Shown piece after piece: positions 1-6,535 of a stretch of 38,899 bases of DNA. The stretch's first letter is position 1, and each line of letters opens with the position of its first letter. The notes below the pieces were generated by a model that was not told the origin of the DNA, did no database searches, and saw only the letters and a list, made by a program, of their open reading frames with translations. Origin of the DNA: Prevotellaceae bacterium UBA4359 (GTDB lineage: Bacteria > Bacteroidota > Bacteroidia > Bacteroidales > Bacteroidaceae); the NCBI GenBank assembly GCA_002393555.1, contig DGSP01000093.1, positions 1-38,899 of the forward strand, read 5' to 3'. The position numbers were made by a program, and so were the translations under genes.

Positions 1-247
1 CAGACGCATCCCCATCCCATAGCGAGGAATCTTTGCTTGACGTTAGATGTCTGCTGTCAAGAACATAGGGAATTAATCCGACTTTCGCCGGGCTGTGCCC
101 TACTACGGGGAAGGTTGGATACGCGTTACTCACCCGTGCGCCGGTCGCCATCACAGATAGCAAGCTACCTGCATGCTGCCCCTCGACTTGCATGTGTTAA
201 GCCTGTCCCTAGCGTTCATCCTGAGCCAGGATCAAACTCTTCACTGT
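1..247 (-). rRNA. 16S ribosomal RNA, 5' part (partial)
   Basis: The reverse complement reads as the beginning of a bacterial 16S rRNA: the universal 27F site (complement at about 221-240), then conserved text through the 'CACGGGTGAGTAACGCG' region. The variable regions look like Bacteroidales, probably Prevotellaceae, which is my reading and not an alignment. The mature 5' end is placed near 247 by analogy with E. coli numbering. The gene runs off the left edge, so only about 250 nt are present. It is transcribed from the promoter at 463-493. Confidence 0.97.
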
Positions 248-418
248 AATTATTAAATTATAGTTCTGTTCGACCGGCCAGGCTTCCTGCACTTATCGTT
301 CGTTATTCTCTCTCGTAAAAGGAATGACTTGCTTTGCGCGCGGCATCGACTCCCAAAAAGGTGCGGATGGCACCCCGGCGGGACAGCCGCGCGGCTGCTT
401 TATCGTTTGTTCGCAATC

Positions 419-429
419 TGTCAAAGAAC
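419..429 (-). promoter_or_regulatory. boxA-like antitermination element in rRNA leader
   Basis: On the minus strand the leader contains GTTCTTTGACA, close to the boxA consensus used by the Nus antitermination complex in rRNA operons. It lies about 30 nt downstream of the -7 box and about 170 nt before 16S, a normal place for boxA. Assignment is by motif only. Confidence 0.6.
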
Positions 430-462
430 TATCTTCGTGGCCTCCCTTTCGGAAAGCGAGTG

Positions 463-493
463 CAAAGGTACGGCCTTTTTCCGAACCGGCAAA
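463..493 (-). promoter_or_regulatory. rRNA operon promoter (Bacteroidota sigma-A type)
   Basis: On the minus strand a -33 TTTG (490-493) is separated by exactly 19 nt from a -7 TACCTTTG (463-470), matching the Bacteroidota vegetative promoter consensus. Transcription would start near 456, giving a leader of about 210 nt before mature 16S. An A/T-rich stretch just upstream (about 500-535) could act as an UP-like element. Confidence 0.85.
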
Positions 494-540
494 ACTTTCA
501 GGGAGTTTTTTTTGAAAAATGAGAAAAATATGTGATTTCG

Positions 541-745
541 GACAGAAAAAGAGGAATAAAGAGGGGCAAAAGCGGGGGAAAAGGAGGAAAAAAGGGAGGA
601 GGAGGGGAGGACGGGAGAGCGGGGAGATGGAGGGGAGATGAAGGGGAAAGGGAGGGGAAAGGGAGGGGAAAGGGAGGGGAAAGGGAGGGAGGCGGCGGGA
701 AAACCGCCGCCCGCAAGCATGGGGGGGGAGGGAGAGAGGGAGAGG
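541..745. repeat. Long polypurine tract with four tandem 11-bp repeats
   Basis: The plus strand here is almost entirely G and A for about 200 nt. At 643-686 the 11-mer GGGGAAAGGGA is repeated four times without error. The tract lies between the 3' end of the DPP-IV gene and the rRNA promoter and contains no credible gene. Such tracts can form triplex or G-quadruplex structures and slip during replication; that is inference. Confidence 0.85.
691..711 (-). terminator. G/C hairpin downstream of the DPP-IV gene
   Basis: An 8-bp perfect stem, GGCGGCGG (691-698) and CCGCCGCC (704-711), encloses a 5-nt loop about 35 nt past the DPP-IV stop. On the minus strand it is followed by a C/T-rich run, not a clean U tract, so intrinsic termination is plausible but not certain. 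It would help insulate the downstream rRNA promoter. Confidence 0.45.
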
Positions 746-2959
746 CTATGGGAGGAGATGGCGGTCGAGGTAATTCTCGATGCGGGTGACGAGATGGTGG
801 CGGGTGCGACCGCCGTAGATGCTGTGGTTGCGGTTGGTATAGAGTTGCATGTCGAATTGGTAGCCAGACTGGGTGAAGGCTTCGGAGAGTTCGGCGGTGT
901 TTTGGAAGTGGACGTTGTCGTCGGCTGTGCCGTGGATAAGAAGGAGGTCGCCTTTGATGCGTTCATGGCGATGAAGGGGGGAGCAGTCGTAGCCGTTGGG
1001 GTTCTCTTGAGGAGTGCGCATGAAGCGTTCGGTATAGACGGTGTCGTAGAAGCGCCAGTCGGTGACGGGTGCGACGGCTACGCCGCAGTTGAACACTCCC
1101 CTACCCTCGCAGAGTGCCATGAGTGTGTTGAAACCTCCGAAACTCCATCCCCAGATGGCGATGCGGCTGGCATCCACGTAGGGTTGCTTGGACAGCCAAA
1201 GGGCTGTTTCCACTTGGTCGCGTGATTCGAGTTCGCCCATTTTCAGATAGGTGCATCGTTTGAAGTCGGAGCCTCGTCCTCCTGTGCCGCGTCCATCGAC
1301 ACAGACTACGATGTAGCCTTTTTCGGCCAGATGTTGTTCCCAAATGAGTCCTCCCATGAAGCCGTTGTCGTAGGAGTTGTGAACGGACTGGCTGCCGGGG
1401 CCGCTGTACTGATACATCAAGACGGGATATTTCTTGGTGGCATCGAAGTTGCGGGGTTTCACCATCCAGCCGTTCAGTTGGACGCCGTCGGATGTTGTGA
1501 GGGAGATGATTTCGGGTGTTCCCAGAGGAAGCGCGGTCAGCATGGCTTTCAGTGCGTTGTTGTCCTCGACCGTTTCGAGTATTTTGCCTGATGCATTGCG
1601 CAATGTATAGACTGGCGGTGTGGTCAGGTTGGAATAGGTGTTGAGATAGTACTGGCAACCTTTGCTGAAGATGGCTTCATGGAAGCCTTTTTCCTGCGAG
1701 AGTTTTGTCTTTTTTCCAGAGGCGTCCACCTTATAGATATATTGTTCCAGGGGACTTCCTTCGTTGCTGGCATAGTAGAAGTTTTTGCCAGCGGCATCGG
1801 TGCCGTAGTAGGCTGTCACCTCATAGTGGCCCGAGGTGAGTTGGCGCACCAACTGCCCACCGATGGTGTAGAGATACATGTGCTGATAGCCGTCGCGCTC
1901 GCTGAGCAGGACGAACTGATTGCCCGAGAAGTCGAGGTGGGCATATGCCGCTTCATCCACATAGCACTTGTTTTCTTCCCTCAGAATGAGTTGGGCCGTG
2001 GTGCTGCGAGCATTGACGGCGTAGAAGTCGAGACGGTCTTGGTGGCGGTTGAGCGTGAGCACCATGAGTTGATCCTTTTCGCCTGTGAACTGGATGCGCG
2101 GAATGTAGCCATCGGCATCAAGGGGTACTTGCATGGTGCGAGTGACCCGGCTCTTGATGTCGTAGGTCAGCACAGACACCTTCGAGTTCTCTTCTCCCGC
2201 CTTGGGGTATTTGTACTCAAAGACACCGGGATAGAGCGCATAGTCGTCCATCGACGGGTGGGAACCTCTGTAGCAAGGGAAGGAGAAAGTCTTGACGGCA
2301 GACTCGTCGAAGCGAATCCACGCGAGCATCTCGCTGTCGGCAGAGAAATCGAAAGCACAGTTGAACGAAAATTCTTCTTCATACACCCAATCGGGTTTGC
2401 CGTTGATGACCTTATTGCGCTCACCGTCCTTGGTGATTTGGCTCTCCGCATTGTTGAAGAGCAGTTTCACCAAGAAGATGTTGTTGTCACGCACGAAAGC
2501 AATCTGGTTGCCATCGGGCGAAAACTTGGGACACTCTTGAGGCCCGCCATTGGAGAGCGGGGCAAGGGTCTTGTTCTTCACATTATATATATAATATGTG
2601 GAAGTGGCCGAACGGCGATAAATGCGGGTGCGGTTGGTTTCAATGAGAATATTCCTCTCGTCGGGCGCAACGATGTAGCCTTCCACATGGCGAACCGAGG
2701 CTCCACGGGCCGTGGCGGCATCGAAGAGGACTTCCAGAGTTTCGCCAGTCTTGAACGAGCAGCGTTCGATGCGCCTGCCGTCATCGCTCACGCACGAATA
2801 ACTTTCGCCATCGGCCATCGGCCTTGCCTCGCGCACGGAAGCAGGATAATATTTATAGTTCACCACATCGTCCAGCGTAATCTGTTGCGCTGCCACCACA
2901 ACAGCCACCATCAGTGCGGCGGCCAGCAGCATCTGCCTCTTGAAAGAAAGATTCATCAT
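746..2959 (-). CDS. Dipeptidyl peptidase IV family serine protease (S9B)
   Basis: Secreted or periplasmic exopeptidase expected to remove X-Pro or X-Ala dipeptides from peptide N termini. The roughly 737-residue product begins with a signal peptide (MNLSFKRQMLLAAALMV, cleavage near AAQ), continues as an eight-bladed beta-propeller (DPPIV_N) to about residue 460, and ends in an alpha/beta-hydrolase domain. The nucleophile is Ser606 in GWSFGG; the Asp lies in HGTADDNVHF and the His in NRNHSIYGG near the C terminus, so the triad is complete. Length fits the family. An in-frame GTG at 2983 would lie inside the -7 promoter box, so the start is ATG 2959 or the next ATG at 2956. It appears to be a single-gene unit. 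In related oral and gut species such enzymes support growth on proline-rich peptides. Confidence 0.93.
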   Translation of the reverse strand: MMNLSFKRQMLLAAALMVAVVVAAQQITLDDVVNYKYYPASVREARPMADGESYSCVSDDGRRIERCSFKTGETLEVLFDAATARGASVRHVEGYIVAPDERNILIETNRTRIYRRSATSTYYIYNVKNKTLAPLSNGGPQECPKFSPDGNQIAFVRDNNIFLVKLLFNNAESQITKDGERNKVINGKPDWVYEEEFSFNCAFDFSADSEMLAWIRFDESAVKTFSFPCYRGSHPSMDDYALYPGVFEYKYPKAGEENSKVSVLTYDIKSRVTRTMQVPLDADGYIPRIQFTGEKDQLMVLTLNRHQDRLDFYAVNARSTTAQLILREENKCYVDEAAYAHLDFSGNQFVLLSERDGYQHMYLYTIGGQLVRQLTSGHYEVTAYYGTDAAGKNFYYASNEGSPLEQYIYKVDASGKKTKLSQEKGFHEAIFSKGCQYYLNTYSNLTTPPVYTLRNASGKILETVEDNNALKAMLTALPLGTPEIISLTTSDGVQLNGWMVKPRNFDATKKYPVLMYQYSGPGSQSVHNSYDNGFMGGLIWEQHLAEKGYIVVCVDGRGTGGRGSDFKRCTYLKMGELESRDQVETALWLSKQPYVDASRIAIWGWSFGGFNTLMALCEGRGVFNCGVAVAPVTDWRFYDTVYTERFMRTPQENPNGYDCSPLHRHERIKGDLLLIHGTADDNVHFQNTAELSEAFTQSGYQFDMQLYTNRNHSIYGGRTRHHLVTRIENYLDRHLLP

Positions 2960-2982
2960 GATTATTTTTTTGAATTTGCCCA

Positions 2983-3014
2983 CAAATTTAGTTCATCTTG
3001 TCCAAACATCCAAA
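2983..3014 (-). promoter_or_regulatory. Promoter of the DPP-IV gene
   Basis: Minus strand: -33 TTTG at 3011-3014, a 20-nt spacer and -7 TAAATTTG at 2983-2990. Predicted transcription start is near 2976, about 17 nt before the chosen ATG. This placement rules out the upstream GTG start. Confidence 0.75.
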
Positions 3015-3022
3015 TTCCAGAC

Positions 3023-3217
3023 TCACTTTTTCTTTATCTCCACCCCTTCCACATAGTAAGTTGGATTTTTCGTATCAATGTCAACACGTTTTAGGTGAGG
3101 GCAATCACTCCAGATTCCTTTCCCCACATACTCCACACTTGCAGGCAATGCCAAAGAGTTGAGGTGTCGGCAATGACTGAAAGCCACACTCAATTGGTCA
3201 AAATGTACGCTTCCGTA
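3023..3217 (-). pseudogene. C-terminal remnant of a BspA-like leucine-rich-repeat protein
   Basis: A minus-strand frame of about 60 codons ends at TGA 3023-3025 and reads like the last one or two repeats of an LRR_5/BspA surface protein: LNSLALPASVEYVGKGIW, then CPHLKRVDID and a charged tail. The frame is closed by a stop about 25 nt upstream of the recognisable similarity, inside the palindromic array, and no start codon or promoter serves it. It looks like the decayed end of a larger gene whose 5' part was lost at the array. Confidence 0.6.
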
Positions 3218-3302
3218 GCCTCAAAACAGATGTGAGTCACACCTATGGTAGGGGTATGAGTCACACCTATGGGACAGGTGTGAGTCACACCTGTTTTGAG
3301 GC
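3218..3302. repeat. Palindromic array A, three units at 24-bp period
   Basis: Three copies of a 17-bp unit (3228-3244, 3252-3268, 3276-3292) each end in GAGTCACACCT, spaced exactly 24 bp. The third, AGGTGTGAGTCACACCT, is palindromic apart from its centre. The whole array is bounded by a 27-bp inverted repeat (3218-3244 with 3276-3302, two mismatches). It lies past the 3' end of the membrane-protein gene at 3368-4108 and borders the LRR remnant. Its architecture matches the arrays at 11962, 20617 and 38765. Confidence 0.85.
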
Positions 3303-3367
3303 ATTTTCGGGGTGGTCATTTTGTACGATTGCGGGGCGTTGATGCACGTATCCTTGTCGGCAACTGG

Positions 3368-4108
3368 TTACCTCGTCCAACCTTCCATCTTATAGACTTT
3401 CTCCAACAGTTTCGTTTCCTTACCCGAAACTGCATCTTTGTGCCAAACTTCGACACGCACGGCATAATAGTCACCCCATTCGCCTTCATAGATGGTGAAA
3501 GCCTGCTTGTCAACTACCTTTCCGAATGAATGAATGGCTGGAACCGAGACACGAGACCGCTTTCTGACACTCGACTCTGAGAGAGCGATTCCTTCTGTTG
3601 CCTCATAGCAGCGCAGATAGATTTCTCCTGCACTCAATGTGGGATAGTAGAAATCATAGGCATAGACGCCTCCGCCTGCCACCTGCTCTATTTGCAGATA
3701 AGACATTCGGTCGTTGACATCTGCCTTCGGTTGGGCATCGCCATCATGCAGCACTTCGTGATATTTCAGACCTGCAGGAATGGGATGCTGCATGCCAAAC
3801 GGGTCGTGAGAATAGCCACTATCCAAGAAAGCCAACACTCCAAAGCCTAAGCAGAAGACAATGATAAAGGAGAGCATGGAGAGAATGAAGGAAAACCTCT
3901 TCTTTCTCCGTATCAAGGCAATCAAGACCCCCACTTGCCCTATCAGCAACAGCACAAAGAGGGTGTTTGCCACGTAATCAAGCAGACTTCCATACGGATA
4001 GGTGATTATCACCCACCCTTTGAAAACGGCACACAACGCCGAGAGTAAAGGGAGGAGCCACCACATTTTCGACAATTGGGCTAAGAAAGAATTGAGTTGC
4101 TGTTTCAT
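3368..4108 (-). CDS. Hypothetical inner-membrane protein with C-terminal soluble domain
   Basis: A 246-residue protein of no family I recognise. Three hydrophobic segments are visible near residues 14-32, 42-62 and 68-92, the second and third separated by a short basic loop (RRKKR). The remaining 150 residues are polar, with many Tyr and Trp, and probably form one extracytoplasmic domain. A TTG twelve nt upstream is possible, but the ATG at 4108 preceded by AAAAAGGA is preferred. It stands alone, and its 3' end faces palindromic array A. Confidence 0.7.
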   Translation of the reverse strand: MKQQLNSFLAQLSKMWWLLPLLSALCAVFKGWVIITYPYGSLLDYVANTLFVLLLIGQVGVLIALIRRKKRFSFILSMLSFIIVFCLGFGVLAFLDSGYSHDPFGMQHPIPAGLKYHEVLHDGDAQPKADVNDRMSYLQIEQVAGGGVYAYDFYYPTLSAGEIYLRCYEATEGIALSESSVRKRSRVSVPAIHSFGKVVDKQAFTIYEGEWGDYYAVRVEVWHKDAVSGKETKLLEKVYKMEGWTR

Positions 4109-4146
4109 TCCTTTTTCCAAGTTTTAGTTTAGTTCTGATGAGGGCA

Positions 4147-4154
4147 CAAAGATA
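4147..4154 (-). promoter_or_regulatory. Probable -7 box for the membrane-protein gene
   Basis: TATCTTTG on the minus strand matches TAnnTTTG and lies about 40 nt before the ATG at 4108. No good TTTG is present at the expected -33 position, so the promoter is weaker than others here or is regulated. Confidence 0.5.
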
Positions 4155-4244
4155 GGAATTTTTCTTGAAAAGTCTGGAGTGGAAGGCAGAAAAAATGGAG
4201 AATGACGGAGAAAAAGGAGGGTGTTCACTTTATTTCACGTTGAA

Positions 4245-4278
4245 TTTGAGCCTATTTGGAGAAAAAGGAGTAACTTTG
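4245..4278 (+). promoter_or_regulatory. Promoter of the DUF4230 pair
   Basis: -33 TTTG at 4245-4248 and -7 TAACTTTG at 4271-4278 with a 22-nt spacer, slightly long. The predicted start near 4285 leaves a leader of about 33 nt before the ATG at 4318. Confidence 0.65.
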
Positions 4279-4317
4279 CAGTGAGAGGGAGGATTCTTTC
4301 CCGAAAAACAGATAAGA

Positions 4318-4956
4318 ATGAAGGGGTTACACATTATTATATATATAGGAACGCTGATGATGGGGTTCGCGCTGGCTGGCTGCAACGGATGTGGCGGCAA
4401 GGAGGAGCATGAACTGCCGAAGGTGGAGTCGGTCATTCTGTCGAGCATCAAGCAGAAGGCCGATTTGGTGACGACGGAGGTGAGGGTGAGGAAGTTGGCG
4501 ATTTATGACTCCAGCAAACATGAGAAGTTCGAGTTGAAAGACCCAAGGACTTGGAAGTATGGGGAGCGGAAGTGCATCGTGCCGGTGGATGTGACCATCA
4601 AATACGGATATGACTTGAGGGATTTGACAATAGACGATGTGAAACTGACGGACGACAGCACGGCGGTGGTGATTCTGCTGCCGGAGCCGAAGGTGATTGA
4701 TTCGGGTTATGAGGCGAAGGTGGATGAGAAGGCCATCGTGCGGATGTCGTCGGGACTCAGGGACAAGATTAGCCATGAGGAGGTGGACCAGTTGATGGAA
4801 AGGGCTTATCAGGAGGTGATGAAGGAGGACTTTTCGGAACTGGTGGGCAAGGATATTGAGAACAATGCGAAGGTAGTGTTTGTGTCGATTGTGAAGAGTG
4901 TGGGCATGAAGAATGTGGATGTGATTGTACACAGAAAGGAGGAGTGGAAACGATGA
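4318..4956 (+). CDS. DUF4230-like lipoprotein
   Basis: A 212-residue probable lipoprotein. The N-terminal hydrophobic stretch ends in a lipobox, LAGC, with the lipidated Cys at about residue 22. The rest resembles DUF4230 proteins of Bacteroidales: a beta-rich section (LVTTEVRVRKLAIYDSS, then VPVDVTIKYGYDL), a strand-rich core with VVILLPEPKV, and a C-terminal helix-strand pair. The function of DUF4230 is not known to me. It overlaps the next gene by 4 nt (ATGA), so the two are translated together. The family call is from memory of the sequence pattern. Confidence 0.7.
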   Translation: MKGLHIIIYIGTLMMGFALAGCNGCGGKEEHELPKVESVILSSIKQKADLVTTEVRVRKLAIYDSSKHEKFELKDPRTWKYGERKCIVPVDVTIKYGYDLRDLTIDDVKLTDDSTAVVILLPEPKVIDSGYEAKVDEKAIVRMSSGLRDKISHEEVDQLMERAYQEVMKEDFSELVGKDIENNAKVVFVSIVKSVGMKNVDVIVHRKEEWKR

Positions 4957-5555
4957 ACGGAAAGGTGAAAGGACTGGGTGTAGCGGCGGCTTTGACGGTT
5001 GCGGTTGTGTGCATTGCGGCGATTGTGCTCACCAACAAGTGCCAACGGACGGATGTGGAGGCTTTGCCAATGGAGGAGACGATGGCGAGCATTGAGGAGG
5101 TGCGGCTCAGAGGTGAGATTTATGTGTGCAGCGCGATGATAGAGGACTACACCACAAAGCAGCAAACGGAGGTGAACCTGCTGTGGGCGAACGAGGAGCA
5201 TTCGTGTGTGCAGACACTGAGGCAACGGTGCAGTTATAAGGTGGATTTAGACAAGGTGAAATATGAGGCTGACGACTCGGCAAGAGTGGTGCTGGTGACA
5301 TTGCCCATGGTGGAATATGTGGCAACAACACAGAGTTCGTCGTTCTTGTCGGACGACCCGGAGTATTGGGCTGAGCATCTACCGAACACGAATGCGATGA
5401 AGCGGAAGGTGGAGGAGCAGATAAGGAGGAGATTTGACACGCCAAGCAACAGGAGGAAGGCGGAGAGATATGCGGAAGATGCCATCAGCGAGGTGATGGG
5501 GAAGATGGGGTATGAAGTTGAGTTTGTGAGGACGCTGGAGAAAGTGAAAAACTAA
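4953..5555 (+). CDS. DUF4230-like membrane-anchored protein
   Basis: A 200-residue protein with one N-terminal transmembrane or uncleaved signal segment (GVAAALTVAVVCIAAIVL). It shares the layout of its upstream neighbour: an N-terminal strand containing EVNLLW in place of VPVDV, a VVLVTLPMVEYV strand like VVILLPEPKV, then a long charged helix and a C-terminal strand. The two may be a diverged tandem duplication. The ATG at 4953 overlaps the upstream stop and follows AAAGGAGG at about 11 nt, so it is chosen over the GTG at 4944. Its last codons form the first unit of a 21-bp tandem repeat. Confidence 0.68.
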   Translation: MNGKVKGLGVAAALTVAVVCIAAIVLTNKCQRTDVEALPMEETMASIEEVRLRGEIYVCSAMIEDYTTKQQTEVNLLWANEEHSCVQTLRQRCSYKVDLDKVKYEADDSARVVLVTLPMVEYVATTQSSSFLSDDPEYWAEHLPNTNAMKRKVEEQIRRRFDTPSNRRKAERYAEDAISEVMGKMGYEVEFVRTLEKVKN

Positions 5556-5604
5556 AAGTGAAAAGTGAAAAACTAAAAGTGAAAAGTGAAAAACTAAAAG
5601 TGAA
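5542..5604. repeat. 21-bp tandem triplication spanning a stop codon
   Basis: Three perfect copies of a 21-bp unit occupy 5542-5562, 5563-5583 and 5584-5604. The first contains the last codons and TAA of the DUF4230-like gene; the other two fill the gap to the convergent radical SAM gene, whose stop is at 5609. Because 21 is a multiple of three, each unit carries the same in-frame stop, so copy-number change does not alter the protein. Confidence 0.95.
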
Positions 5605-5608
5605 AAAT

Positions 5609-6535
5609 CTAAGTTACTTTTGTAGATGAAGGATAGAGGCGGCCTTGACGGGCGTCTCTTTTTTGCATACGTTGACGAAGGCGATGGACGAACTCATGGT
5701 TTTTCAAGCCCCAACCTGGAACGGCGAGGAGAGACGATGGGGACTGGGAGACGAAGCGTTCGAGGATGAGGTCGGGGCGAAGGCGTTCAAGGAAGTCAAT
5801 GACGAGGTCGATGTACTCGTCGGACGTGAAGAGGTGGAAATCAGCCGGATGGGCCTGGTATTCTTCGGCCATGCGCGTGCCTCGGATGAGTTGAAGTTGG
5901 TGGAGTTTGAGCATGGTGAGCGGAAGGGAGGAAAGGACTTCGGCTTCGCGGAGGATGTCTCCCCTGCTCTCCCCCGGAAGTCCAAGAATGAGGTGGGCAC
6001 CCACGGGGATGCCTCGGTCGGCTGTTCGGAGGATGGTATCAACCGTTTGAGCGTGGGTGTGGCCACGATTGATACGCGACAGCGTCGCGTCATAGATGGA
6101 CTCGATGCCGTATTCGACGAGGAGGAAGGTGTGGCGATTCAGTTCTTCGAGATAATCCAAGAGCGCATCGGGCATGCAGTCGGGTCGAGTGCCGACGACG
6201 AGGCCAAGAACATCGGGCACAGAGAGGGCCTCCTCGTATTTGGCTTTGAGGTTTTGGAGAGAATCATAGGTGTTGGTGTAGGCTTGAAAATAAGCCAGGT
6301 ACTTCATCTCCGGGTACTTCTTGGCAAAGAATCGTTTGCCTTCCTCCAACTGCTGCGTGATGGTTTTGGAGGGAGCACAATAGCCGGGATTGAAGGTCTG
6401 GTTGTTGCAATAGGTACAACCTCCCGTGCCGACAGTGCTGTCGCGGTTGGGGCAGGTGAAACCGGCATTGAGAGAGATTTTCTGAGTCTTAACGCCCAAC
6501 TGGGCAGTGAGCCATGTGCCGTAGTCGTTATACAT
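5609..6535 (-). CDS. Radical SAM protein, TIGR01212 (YtqA/YhcC) family
   Basis: A 308-residue radical SAM enzyme. The 4Fe-4S cluster ligands follow the spacing of this subfamily: Cys28, Cys40 and Cys43 in FTCPNRDSTVGTGGCTYC. Further family features are YFQAYTNTY, GTRPDCMP, the EYGIES segment and LILGLPGE. The substrate of this subfamily is not settled; a role in RNA or protein modification is only a guess. The ATG at 6535 shares one base with the upstream stop (TGATG), so it is translated by coupling behind the CotH gene. A longer frame upstream would run inside that gene and is rejected. It is convergent with the DUF4230-like pair. Confidence 0.87.
   Translation of the reverse strand: MYNDYGTWLTAQLGVKTQKISLNAGFTCPNRDSTVGTGGCTYCNNQTFNPGYCAPSKTITQQLEEGKRFFAKKYPEMKYLAYFQAYTNTYDSLQNLKAKYEEALSVPDVLGLVVGTRPDCMPDALLDYLEELNRHTFLLVEYGIESIYDATLSRINRGHTHAQTVDTILRTADRGIPVGAHLILGLPGESRGDILREAEVLSSLPLTMLKLHQLQLIRGTRMAEEYQAHPADFHLFTSDEYIDLVIDFLERLRPDLILERFVSQSPSSLLAVPGWGLKNHEFVHRLRQRMQKRDARQGRLYPSSTKVT

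Noticed and set aside
498..966. Pro/Ser-rich minus-strand frames over the polypurine tract
   Set aside because: Low-complexity translation of a repeat and of the end of the DPP-IV gene; no start context.
1679..3094. Long plus-strand open frame opposite the DPP-IV gene
   Set aside because: It is the antisense shadow of a complete, motif-bearing gene and has no family features, promoter or signal of its own.
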